This document shows, piece after piece, positions 51,858 through 59,474 of a DNA stretch of 64,000 bases. A model generated the notes under the pieces. The model made no database searches, had not been told where the DNA came from, and saw only the letters and a program-made list of their open reading frames with translations. The DNA is from CAYPJE01 sp964410945 (GTDB lineage Bacteria > Fidelibacterota > Marinisomatia > Marinisomatales > TCS56). The stretch is from the NCBI GenBank assembly GCA_964410945.1, contig CAYPJE010000001.1:124001-188000 (forward strand), read 5' to 3'. The position numbers and the translations under genes were made by a program. Each line of letters starts with the position of its first letter. The stretch's first letter is position 1.

Positions 51858-52700
51858 ATGGAAATAATTCAATTTGTGCAGCAGTTTGATTTTGACTGGT
51901 TGATATTGACCATGAAGGCCATAACATTCATGGGTAACGAAGAATTTTACCTGTTGATTCTGCCTGTTCTGATCTGGTGCTGGCGCAAGGAAGATGCCCT
52001 GCCGCTGGCTATTATTCTACTGCTGAATTTCTGGATTAATTACGAGATCAAAGAATTTTTTGCCGTCCCGCGCCCGGTGGGCGCAATGATGATAGAGGCC
52101 GAACATTACAGTTTTCCCAGCGGGCACGCCCAGGGGGCCATGGTATTGTGGGGATATCTGGCCTGGGTGTTAGGTAGGGAAAATAAGGCTGCAGTTTATG
52201 GCTGGTTGGGAACCCTGATATTTTTTATTGGCTTTTCCCGGATTTATTTGGGAGTGCATTTTGCAGCCGATGTTGTTGGTGGCTGGTCGATTGGATTTGT
52301 TATTCTGAGCATCAGTATAATGATTATCAATTCAATTAAAAAAGCCCGCGTTGATTTTCCGGCCCTTCCCACCGTTTTTATTATTGTATTTGCCGGATTA
52401 ATGCTGGCGATAATGGCACCCAGCTCAAATTCTGTGCGGGTGGGGGGTATGCTGGCTGGTCTGGTTGGCGGTCTGGTGGTTGAGATGCGCTATTTGAATC
52501 ATGTTGTTGAGGCCCGGCACTGGCAGCAGGCCCTGAAAATTATCATCGGTATAATTGGTATTCTGGTTATTAAGGCCGGTGTGAAAGCCGGACTGCCGGA
52601 ACAGATGTGGGCCGACTGGTTGCGCTATGGATTGATGGGGGCGTGGATCAGCCTGGGGGCACCACTGGTGTTTGGGGTACTGGGATTGAGCCGCCGCTAG
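51858..52700 (+). CDS. PAP2-family membrane phosphatase
   Basis: A type 2 phosphatidic-acid/undecaprenyl-pyrophosphate phosphatase-like enzyme of 280 residues. All three active-site blocks are present: KEFFAVPRP (Lys...Arg-Pro), PSGHAQGAM and SRIYLGVHFAADVVGG. Six to eight membrane segments span the chain, and the C-terminal three are longer than in minimal PAP2 proteins. An AGGGAC purine stretch precedes the ATG. The substrate is uncertain. The stop codon shares CTAG with the stop of the convergent lipoprotein gene, so the two genes end in three common bases. Confidence 0.92.
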   Translation: MEIIQFVQQFDFDWLILTMKAITFMGNEEFYLLILPVLIWCWRKEDALPLAIILLLNFWINYEIKEFFAVPRPVGAMMIEAEHYSFPSGHAQGAMVLWGYLAWVLGRENKAAVYGWLGTLIFFIGFSRIYLGVHFAADVVGGWSIGFVILSISIMIINSIKKARVDFPALPTVFIIVFAGLMLAIMAPSSNSVRVGGMLAGLVGGLVVEMRYLNHVVEARHWQQALKIIIGIIGILVIKAGVKAGLPEQMWADWLRYGLMGAWISLGAPLVFGVLGLSRR

Positions 52701-53071
52701 GATTCGGCTGTATCGCCCAGGGCGATCCGCCGCTTGATCAGCTGAACCAGCTCGTGATTGTCCTTGGTGGGCATCAGCTTGAAACAGGTTTCCGCCTCAG
52801 CCAGGGCATAATCAAACCACCCTTTTTTTGTATACACCAGAGCCAGACTGTAATGAGCTTTGGCCAGGGCTTCGAAATCCTCCCGGGACAGAACATTGGA
52901 ATCTGATGGCAGTAAGCGGGTCACTTCCCGGTATTCAAGGATAGCTTCATCCATCAACCCCTTCTGGAAATACCAGTTTCCCAGTTTCAGATGGCGTTGA
53001 GGGTTATCCTTACAGGACATAACTACCAGTAAGGGCGCAACTAATAGAAGGAGGATATATTTCTTCATCAT
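52697..53071 (-). CDS. Small TPR-containing lipoprotein
   Basis: Starts at 53071 or 53068 (ATGATG). A lipoprotein signal ends at LLVAPLLVVMSC with lipidation at about residue 20. The mature 100 residues form about two tetratricopeptide-like repeats (LGNWYFQKGLMDEAILEYRE and HYSLALVYTKKGWFDYALAE). It is probably anchored in the outer membrane as an adaptor, but no partner is indicated. It converges on the PAP2 gene, whose stop it overlaps. It appears monocistronic. Confidence 0.8.
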   Translation of the reverse strand: MMKKYILLLLVAPLLVVMSCKDNPQRHLKLGNWYFQKGLMDEAILEYREVTRLLPSDSNVLSREDFEALAKAHYSLALVYTKKGWFDYALAEAETCFKLMPTKDNHELVQLIKRRIALGDTAES

Positions 53072-53211
53072 TCTTACGGTGAAATACAGGTTTAATTTCA
53101 AGGGCTTAAGCGCTAAATGCAAGGATTAATTGTAATTGGGGTAACTAAGATGTGATACAGGTAACTTTGCATAAATAGTTTTACTCTCTGAATTTGTTAA
53201 ATACTAATGAT

Positions 53212-54459
53212 TTATAACTGTACCGGCGTTGGTTCTTTTACAATAGTCAGCAAAAGAAAAATGCTGATGGTTATTGATATTCCGATTCCTATCAGAGTGA
53301 ATGAAATACCGATAAAATGACTCAGGCTGGAAGCAATTATAATTGAGATAAATGTAAACGGCGCCAGCGATGTATCAATCAGCGCAATATAGGTTTTATT
53401 GTCCCGCTTGCCGGCAAAGCGGTAAACCAGGCTCATGGAAGTAGGGAAAAACGATCCCTGTCCGGCCCCCAGAAACAGGAACACCGCATAAACCCCCAGC
53501 ATATTTTTTGCCGCCAGGGCCATAATTAGCGCCAACAGATGTAATGAAATAGAAATTGTGATCGTTTTTTTATGTCCCCACCGGTCGCCGAGTCTGCCGG
53601 CCCCGTAACTGGCGAAGGCAAAAGCGGCCGTGGTTATTGCAGTAAATATTCCCGCTTCGCTGATTTGAAATCCGAATTTTTCGTGGGCATAGATGGCATA
53701 CAGACTCATGGCGGGGAAGTTGGCGGTGAAGAAGATCCGGCTGAGAATATAGGACCGGAAATTGGCATGGGTTCTGATGATATTGATCGTGTCATTCCAG
53801 AATTCCCGGACGGTTTTATGTGGTTGCCTTTCCGCCGGTTCCTTAACCCGGTACAGCAGAAAAGCGGCCGTACCAACTACAAAGGCACCGAAAGTAAACA
53901 GGAAACCCCAGCCGAAATTTCTCGGAAATTCGATTGAACTGGCTAATAACCAGCGTGAAACCAGGCCGCCGGTAAACCCGAAAACACTATTCATGGCGAA
54001 AGAAATTCCCAGAAATCTGCCACGGCGATCCTGATTGGAAACATGATCGAGAAAACCAACCCAGATCGGAATGACCATCCCGATTGCCAGGCCATAGAGG
54101 ATAAAACAGATATAGTAGAATAACCAGGCCGACGGTCCGGTCGGTGCAATGAAAGCGAAGACAAAACCGGCCAGAAAAATTGGAGGTAAAACGAGGATAT
54201 GTACCCCGATCACCGCTATTCTGATGTTGCTGATATTTCGTCCAAGTACAGCAGAAAATAATTGTGGTATGGCCATCAGAATACTTAGCAAACCAGCCAC
54301 TGATATTATCACAGCCTGGGGTGCATTCAACATACTGAGGAATAGGGGGATCACCGCATAGACATTATGAAAGGCGATAGCAAAACCCCAGGAGCCCTCG
54401 TGGATGCAGTTGGCCAGCAGGTTCCGGCGCTGATCCCTAACTGACAGAGAATTTGGCAT
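53212..54459 (-). CDS. Major facilitator superfamily transporter
   Basis: A 415-residue protein with about twelve membrane segments in two halves. The cytoplasmic MFS signature is seen in the second half as SYGAGRLGDRWGHKKTITIS. The first half begins LLANCIHEGSWGFAIAFHNVY, a pattern frequent in uncharacterised MFS proteins of FCB and Firmicutes genomes. The substrate cannot be assigned. The next minus-strand gene, a DMT exporter, ends three bases upstream of its start, so both are one transcription unit. Confidence 0.88.
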   Translation of the reverse strand: MPNSLSVRDQRRNLLANCIHEGSWGFAIAFHNVYAVIPLFLSMLNAPQAVIISVAGLLSILMAIPQLFSAVLGRNISNIRIAVIGVHILVLPPIFLAGFVFAFIAPTGPSAWLFYYICFILYGLAIGMVIPIWVGFLDHVSNQDRRGRFLGISFAMNSVFGFTGGLVSRWLLASSIEFPRNFGWGFLFTFGAFVVGTAAFLLYRVKEPAERQPHKTVREFWNDTINIIRTHANFRSYILSRIFFTANFPAMSLYAIYAHEKFGFQISEAGIFTAITTAAFAFASYGAGRLGDRWGHKKTITISISLHLLALIMALAAKNMLGVYAVFLFLGAGQGSFFPTSMSLVYRFAGKRDNKTYIALIDTSLAPFTFISIIIASSLSHFIGISFTLIGIGISITISIFLLLTIVKEPTPVQL

Positions 54460-54462
54460 TAT

Positions 54463-55371
54463 TTAACGCTGCTTCTGAAGCGATATCCTGAGAATTGACA
54501 GGAGTAGAACAGCAGCGGCGATGAACTGTACCGGTGACAGTGTATTTCCATTGATCAGATAATCCAGCAGGATGGCAGCGGCCGGATAGCATAATTCACA
54601 GATCGTTGCTACAGTAGCCCGTACTTTTTTCAGACCGAAATAATACAGGAATATCGCCCCGGATCCGGTGGTAAAGGCAATGATGAAAAAGATCAGCCAA
54701 TTCTGGGGTGTCACTGTACCAAACTGGATCAGGTTGCCCTTCAATATCAGGTAGACCAGCATAATAAGGGCCGTGAGCCCGAAGCGGTAGAAGGTAACGG
54801 TGGTGAATTCATATTTCAGCAGCACTTTCCGTCCCAGTACGGTAGAACTGCCAAAGGAGGCAGCGGCGATCAGGGCCCAGACAGCAGCGCGGGCCGTATT
54901 GTCTCCGGTCTGCATATCAGGCAGGTGCCAGCCGAAGGTCAGGAAATAGCTGGCGATTATTGCCAGGGCGGCCCAGAGCACGAATTGGCGGCGCAGGCGT
55001 TCTTTCAACAGAATTCGCGCCAGCAGGATGGCGAAGACCGGCTGGAGTTTTTGCAGCAGAACAACCACAGACAGATGTTTGAAATTTACCAGGAACAGGG
55101 CTTTCACGATTGCCAGGGTTCCCAAGGCGCCGCCGAAAAAGGCGATCAATCCCAGCGTCAGCCAGTCACTTCTATTGAAACGGGAATAATTATGGTATTG
55201 CGGAAATAGGAAAAACTGCATCAAAATAAACGGAATCAGGTGCAGCATGAAGACGACAAACCCCGCGTCCAGATTATAGAGCCGTGGTGTGAGTACGACC
55301 CCATCCAGTCCCCAGGAGGCTGCCGCCAGACAGATCGCTCCGGCACCGATATATTTCGCTTTGTTTGCCAT
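54463..55371 (-). CDS. EamA/DMT-family transporter
   Basis: The start is the Met at 55371 (ANKAKYIGAGAICLAAASWG); a longer frame to 55458 would add a stretch with no homologous look. Ten membrane segments form two EamA repeats (first from GAGAICLAAASWGLDGVVL, second from AAVWALIAAASFGSSTVLGR). The family exports amino acids, nucleotide sugars or other metabolites; the substrate is unknown. It is paired with the MFS gene downstream on the same strand and divergent from an amino-acid permease gene, so the three transporters form a cluster. Confidence 0.88.
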   Translation of the reverse strand: MANKAKYIGAGAICLAAASWGLDGVVLTPRLYNLDAGFVVFMLHLIPFILMQFFLFPQYHNYSRFNRSDWLTLGLIAFFGGALGTLAIVKALFLVNFKHLSVVVLLQKLQPVFAILLARILLKERLRRQFVLWAALAIIASYFLTFGWHLPDMQTGDNTARAAVWALIAAASFGSSTVLGRKVLLKYEFTTVTFYRFGLTALIMLVYLILKGNLIQFGTVTPQNWLIFFIIAFTTGSGAIFLYYFGLKKVRATVATICELCYPAAAILLDYLINGNTLSPVQFIAAAVLLLSILRISLQKQR

Positions 55372-55485
55372 GTGCTGTATCCCAACAATTAAATATAAAA
55401 TTACTGGCGCTGAAATTACGACCTTATGGATTCGAATTATACCTAAACGTAGAATCAACCACCTTTTACTTTTATATTCCTGTCC

Positions 55486-56835
55486 ATGAACACAGCACTA
55501 AAGCGAACTCTGGGCCTCTGGGATCTGGTTTTTATGAATATAGTAGCCATCGTCGGTTTACGGTGGCTGTTGACGGCGGCCCGCACGGGATACAGCAGCC
55601 TTTCATTGTGGGTTCTGGCCCTGTTGATATTTTTTATTCCTCAGGGATATGTCATTCACAGCCTGTCCCGGAAATATCCCCAGGAGGGTGGCATCTACGT
55701 CTGGGCCCGGGAGGTTTTTGGTACGCGCCACGGATTCATTGCCGGCTGGTGTTACTGGATCAATAACCTGATCTATTATCCGGCCCTGCTGATGTTCCTG
55801 GCCGGGAACGCCCTGTTTATTTTTGGCCGTCAATATGTTCATCTAACTGACAACGCCCTGTATATAGCCTTATTTTCGCTGGTGATGCTGTGGCTGGTGA
55901 TCCTGCTGAATATTCGTGGCATGTCGCTGGGGAAGTGGCTCCACAACCTGGGCGGAATCGGGGTCTGGATCCCGATTGGCCTGCTGATCGTGCTGGCGAT
56001 GATTTCCGCTTTCAAGCACGGCCCGGCGGAACCTTTCCACTGGGGCGCGCTGTTTCCCAACCTGAAAACAACTTCAACCTGGTCATTTTGGGCCACCATG
56101 TGTTTCGGCTTTGCCGGACTGGAGCTGATGTCCCTGCTGGGTGAGGAGATTAAAAAACCGGAGCGCAATATTCCCCGGGCGATCGTCATTTCAGGAATCG
56201 CGATTGCCACCGTGTATATCCTGGGAACTTTCTCACTGCTGGTGGCCCTGCCGATCTCGGAAATCGGTCTGCTGGCGGGAATTGTCCAATCCTTGGGTAG
56301 CTTGGGTGAGGTGTTCAAGCTGGCCTGGGTTGGCGGTGTGGCGGCCCTGTTTATAGCATTGTCGGGCATCGGTGGCGTCAGTGCCTGGATCGCCGGCGTG
56401 GCCCGGGTACCGTTTGTGATCGGCCTGGACCGCTATTTACCGGCCGCACTGGGTAAGCTCCACCCCAAACACGGAACGCCCTATGTATCCCTGCTGGTGC
56501 AGGGTGGCCTGACCAGCCTGTTTATCCTGCTCAGTGTAGCCGGCAGCACGGTGGAGGAGGCCTATCTGGTTTTACTGGATGCGGAAATTATTCTCTATTT
56601 TATTCCCTATTTATACATGTTTGCCGCCGCATTTAAGGTCAGCCAGGGAGACTGGCGCGGGCGTTGGTCCGGTGTGCTGGGATTTATTGCTACAGCGCTG
56701 GCGATGCTTTTTGCCCTGCTGCCACCGGAAGGTGTTAATGTCCTGTTGTTTGAGATAAAGATAATCGGTGGAACACTGATCTTTGTGGGCAGTGGCGTGG
56801 TTGTGTACTACTTGAGGGGCCGGAGGCAGAAATAA
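55486..56835 (+). CDS. APC-family amino acid permease
   Basis: A 449-residue permease with about twelve membrane segments. The unwound first helix is LGLWDLVFMNIVAIVGLRWL, and the helix 6 region is FWATMCFGFAGLELMSLLGEE, where FAGxE is typical of the amino acid/polyamine group. A basic tail (RGRRQK) ends the chain. Ligand specificity cannot be read. The gene diverges from the DMT gene, and its 3' end meets a double-hairpin repeat shared with the convergent cvpA gene. Confidence 0.9.
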   Translation: MNTALKRTLGLWDLVFMNIVAIVGLRWLLTAARTGYSSLSLWVLALLIFFIPQGYVIHSLSRKYPQEGGIYVWAREVFGTRHGFIAGWCYWINNLIYYPALLMFLAGNALFIFGRQYVHLTDNALYIALFSLVMLWLVILLNIRGMSLGKWLHNLGGIGVWIPIGLLIVLAMISAFKHGPAEPFHWGALFPNLKTTSTWSFWATMCFGFAGLELMSLLGEEIKKPERNIPRAIVISGIAIATVYILGTFSLLVALPISEIGLLAGIVQSLGSLGEVFKLAWVGGVAALFIALSGIGGVSAWIAGVARVPFVIGLDRYLPAALGKLHPKHGTPYVSLLVQGGLTSLFILLSVAGSTVEEAYLVLLDAEIILYFIPYLYMFAAAFKVSQGDWRGRWSGVLGFIATALAMLFALLPPEGVNVLLFEIKIIGGTLIFVGSGVVVYYLRGRRQK

Positions 56836-56837
56836 TT

Positions 56838-56892
56838 ACCCCTCTGTCCGCCGTGGGCGGACATCTCCCCGGGGGGGAGAACTGGAGGGAGG
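56838..56892. repeat. Double-hairpin intergenic repeat, acting as shared terminator
   Basis: Two perfect hairpins stand back to back between convergent genes: TGTCCGCC-GTG-GGCGGACA at 56845-56863 and TCTCCCC-GGG-GGGGAGA at 56864-56880. The outer flanks (CCCCTC and GAGGGAGG) also pair. The composition and layout resemble dispersed REP/MITE-like elements rather than a plain terminator, and there is no long T run. Confidence 0.6.
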
Positions 56893-57657
56893 TCAGCGTT
56901 TCTTTTTCTTCTTTTTGTCCGCCTCTTTAGTATACTTGTCCAGCATCTCCTGGACTTCCTTGGGTGAAGCGGTATTCAGATCCATTTGCTGAATGTCAAC
57001 ATCACCCAGCTGTTCCTGGAGGGTTTTCAGCATTTCACTGTCCTCGTCGCCCATGAAATTCTGAATCATATTCAGATCGTCAATTTCAAAATCACCACTC
57101 TGCAGTTTACCCAAAGTACCCGAAGAAGGAATAACATCCTTGATTTGGTCGGCGAATGATTGTGATCCCGGGATCAATTGACCGATTGTATTATATATCT
57201 TTGGCGCAAATCCCCGTAAATATTTATATATGACCGAATCCTGTTTGGTTTCTTTGACAAACTGGATGTTGTCAGGCAGAAATGCAAACAAGGGTAATAG
57301 AGAGCTTATAATTAAGGCCCCTTTTAATCCACCGAAGGCCAGTCCGCCGCTGCGATCCAGCCAGCCCATCAATGCCATCTTGAAAATTGACTTGGTTAGT
57401 TTAGCGAATAAAGTGAAAACAACAATTGTAATCAGTAGAATTACTATAAAAGCCAGAACCTTCTCAATGCGCGGATCGAGTTTGGCAAAACTGTGAATAA
57501 TTGCTGCACCTTGAGCCAAATATTTAATTGCCAGCACTAGTCCGATAACAATACCAAGGATTTTAAATACCTCAGTAATCATTCCTTTGCGCAAACCTAG
57601 AAAAGCAAATAAACCAATGACGGCAAATGCTACGATATCAAAAACAGTCAACTCCAT
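56893..57657 (-). CDS. cvpA: CvpA-family membrane protein
   Basis: A 254-residue protein with four N-terminal membrane segments (TVFDIVAFAVIGLFAFLGLR, TEVFKILGIVIGLVLAIKYL, VLAFIVILLITIVVFTLFA, AFGGLKGALIISSLLPLFAF). The GxxxRxSGGLAFGGLKG region (LDRSGGLAFGGLKGAL) is the CvpA signature. CvpA supports envelope integrity and colicin V secretion in enterobacteria; the mechanism is unclear. The extra C-terminal cytoplasmic part of about 120 residues ends in a long Lys tail (KKKKKKR). Converges on the permease gene through the double hairpin. Confidence 0.85.
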   Translation of the reverse strand: MELTVFDIVAFAVIGLFAFLGLRKGMITEVFKILGIVIGLVLAIKYLAQGAAIIHSFAKLDPRIEKVLAFIVILLITIVVFTLFAKLTKSIFKMALMGWLDRSGGLAFGGLKGALIISSLLPLFAFLPDNIQFVKETKQDSVIYKYLRGFAPKIYNTIGQLIPGSQSFADQIKDVIPSSGTLGKLQSGDFEIDDLNMIQNFMGDEDSEMLKTLQEQLGDVDIQQMDLNTASPKEVQEMLDKYTKEADKKKKKKR

Positions 57658-57730
57658 GATGCTCCTCAGAATTTGGGATAAATTACACTCCGGCCGGGTT
57701 GGAGGAAATAATTATTTATTTAATAAATTT

Positions 57731-57850
57731 TTCACCCACGGATAAATCCGTGGGCTATAATGAATAATATGATGAATTTAAACAGCCCATGGCTTCAGCC
57801 ATGGGAAACTAAATGGAATAATGATCTCTTAACCGCTTCAGCGGTTTATT
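57731..57850. repeat. Cluster of three REP-like palindromes
   Basis: The 296-base gap between cvpA and the next gene holds three perfect inverted repeats with two-base loops: CCCACGGAT-AA-ATCCGTGGG (57735-57754), CCCATGGCT-TC-AGCCATGGG (57786-57805) and AACCGCT-TC-AGCGGTT (57831-57846). Spacing is about 26-30 bases. The first two share CCCAYGG/CCRTGGG arms. This layout is typical of REP elements mobilised by RAYT/IS200-like transposases; no transposase gene is in the window. The rest of the gap is AT-rich, with short imperfect CACTCGTCAC-type repeats near 57930-57950. Confidence 0.8.
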
Positions 57851-57953
57851 TTTCTTATAATCCGACATTGGGTTGCCATTAAAACAGTGAAAGGTTTTCA
57901 TGTAATGTTTATGGAGAAATTCTTACTTGCCACTCGTCACAGGTCACTTGTTA

Positions 57954-59456
57954 CTATTTAAGCAGCACCATTTTTTCGGTAATTACTTTGGTTTCAGTCT
58001 GCAATTGGTAGAAGTAAATCCCGCTGGCCAGAGCGCCGGCATCCCAGACCACTTCGTTGCTGCCCGGTTCCCTTACGTCATCGACCAGGACCGCCACTTC
58101 CCGGCCCAGGAGATCGAAGATGGCCAATCTGACATGGATTTGGCGGGGCAGCTCATAGCGGATGGTCGTAAGCGGATTGAAGGGGTTGGGGTAGTTGGAA
58201 AGTAGAAGAAATTTTCTCGGTTCAGCAGAATGATCAACTGATTGATACCTGCCATTAATATAGGCACTTTCCAGCCAAACCTGACCTGGGGGATTTGTAT
58301 TATAATATTTTGAGATCAATCCAACATTAGGTGCAAACCAATATGTTATTTCGTCATCCCAAACAGTTGTATCATCATATTGAACAACTAAACAACTGTC
58401 AAAATCACCAGCAGGTAGAGAGATATAACTATTATTGGATATAATAGTACGAAAGTATGATTCAGCAGAATCTACTAATATTGAATTACCGATAGGTGCA
58501 GTGAAGTCCATCCATAAACTTCCATCTGATTTAAATATGCGTCCTTCACCGTTGCTGCAAAGACTGTAATGTGATAAAGCCTGATTATAAGTCAATGATG
58601 AATCGACAAACTGGTAATAAGTATTTCCGTCATAATGAAAAATATCAGTTATAGTAGTTGTTCGAATATCCGGTATAGCAAAATAGCAGGAATAGAACCA
58701 GTAATTACCCACCTGCATTGGTAAATAACTCAACGCTAAAGCAGTATCGATATCAGTTTGCATTATGATGTTCAGAGTAATTGTGCTGTCAGGAAAGACC
58801 ATTAAAGTTTTACAGGTGGTTTGGTAGCCTTCCTTTTTAAATTTTAATGAAGTCATCATTGACAAACCCTGCCAAGTATAAGCGCCATCAATTCCAGTTG
58901 TATCAGTATCGAATGGCGTACGACCGCTATTATATACAATATCCTCGACAATGACATCGTTTAATGGATTTCCATTATTATTGGTAGTGACACCTGTAAT
59001 TATGCCAATGGCGTTTTCCTCATCATTAGCAAGGCCAATAGTTGGGGAATTATCGAGATAATAGTAATTGCCTGTCATGTCATAGCAAATGGATTGGGTC
59101 GGTTTTGGTGCAATTGGAACATTATCGTTGTTGTATCCGATTCTAAATGCTCCAATTAAACCGAAATCGGCACAAATGATTTGAATGTTATCATGCTCCG
59201 GGTTCATAGTCAAATCAGATTGAACACTGTCAGGTGTTAATACTAAATAGCCGGAATTAACCGTTATTGTATCGTTGAGATAGACAACACCATAAGCGGA
59301 TGCAATTTTGATCAGTTTTAAACCGCTGGCAAGATTTCCATCTACTTCAATGAACCAACCATTTTCAGTAATTTGAACTTCTGAAATGTATTGTACTTCA
59401 ACTGGATTTGCCATTAGTGGTACTATAATGAACAGAATGAGCCGTAGTTTCTTCAT
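57954..59456 (-). CDS. Secreted protein with T9SS-type sorting domain and CarboxypepD_reg-like domain
   Basis: A 500-residue exported protein with a signal peptide at 1-17 (LILFIIVPLMANP). The N-terminal beta-rich part, about 20-140, has no clear family. A carboxypeptidase-regulatory-like domain is at about 150-230 (GIITGVTTNNNGNPLNDVIV, YTWQGLSMM, TLNIIMQ). A module beginning IDTALALSYLPMQVGNYW follows at about 232-400. The C-terminal 85 residues are a type IX-style sorting domain: NYPNPFNPLTTIRYELP, DLLGREVAVL, ASGIYFYQLQT, ending TEKMVLLK. It would be cut and attached at, or released from, the cell surface. It is tandem with a paralogue upstream that shares the module and the sorting domain. 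Confidence 0.85.
   Translation of the reverse strand: MKKLRLILFIIVPLMANPVEVQYISEVQITENGWFIEVDGNLASGLKLIKIASAYGVVYLNDTITVNSGYLVLTPDSVQSDLTMNPEHDNIQIICADFGLIGAFRIGYNNDNVPIAPKPTQSICYDMTGNYYYLDNSPTIGLANDEENAIGIITGVTTNNNGNPLNDVIVEDIVYNSGRTPFDTDTTGIDGAYTWQGLSMMTSLKFKKEGYQTTCKTLMVFPDSTITLNIIMQTDIDTALALSYLPMQVGNYWFYSCYFAIPDIRTTTITDIFHYDGNTYYQFVDSSLTYNQALSHYSLCSNGEGRIFKSDGSLWMDFTAPIGNSILVDSAESYFRTIISNNSYISLPAGDFDSCLVVQYDDTTVWDDEITYWFAPNVGLISKYYNTNPPGQVWLESAYINGRYQSVDHSAEPRKFLLLSNYPNPFNPLTTIRYELPRQIHVRLAIFDLLGREVAVLVDDVREPGSNEVVWDAGALASGIYFYQLQTETKVITEKMVLLK
58100..58196 (-). repeat. 97-bp identical segment, copy 1 (sorting domain)
   Basis: This stretch inside the 3' part of the gene at 57954-59456 is identical base for base to 59621-59717. 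It encodes the NYPNPFNP to DLLGRE part of the sorting domain. Identity includes synonymous positions, while flanking bases already differ. Confidence 0.95.
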
Positions 59457-59474
59457 TATTTGCTTATTGTAATA

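Noticed and set aside
57731..57850. CRISPR array
   Set aside because: The three repeats are palindromes of different sequence with AT-rich gaps, not identical direct repeats with unique spacers, and no cas gene is present.
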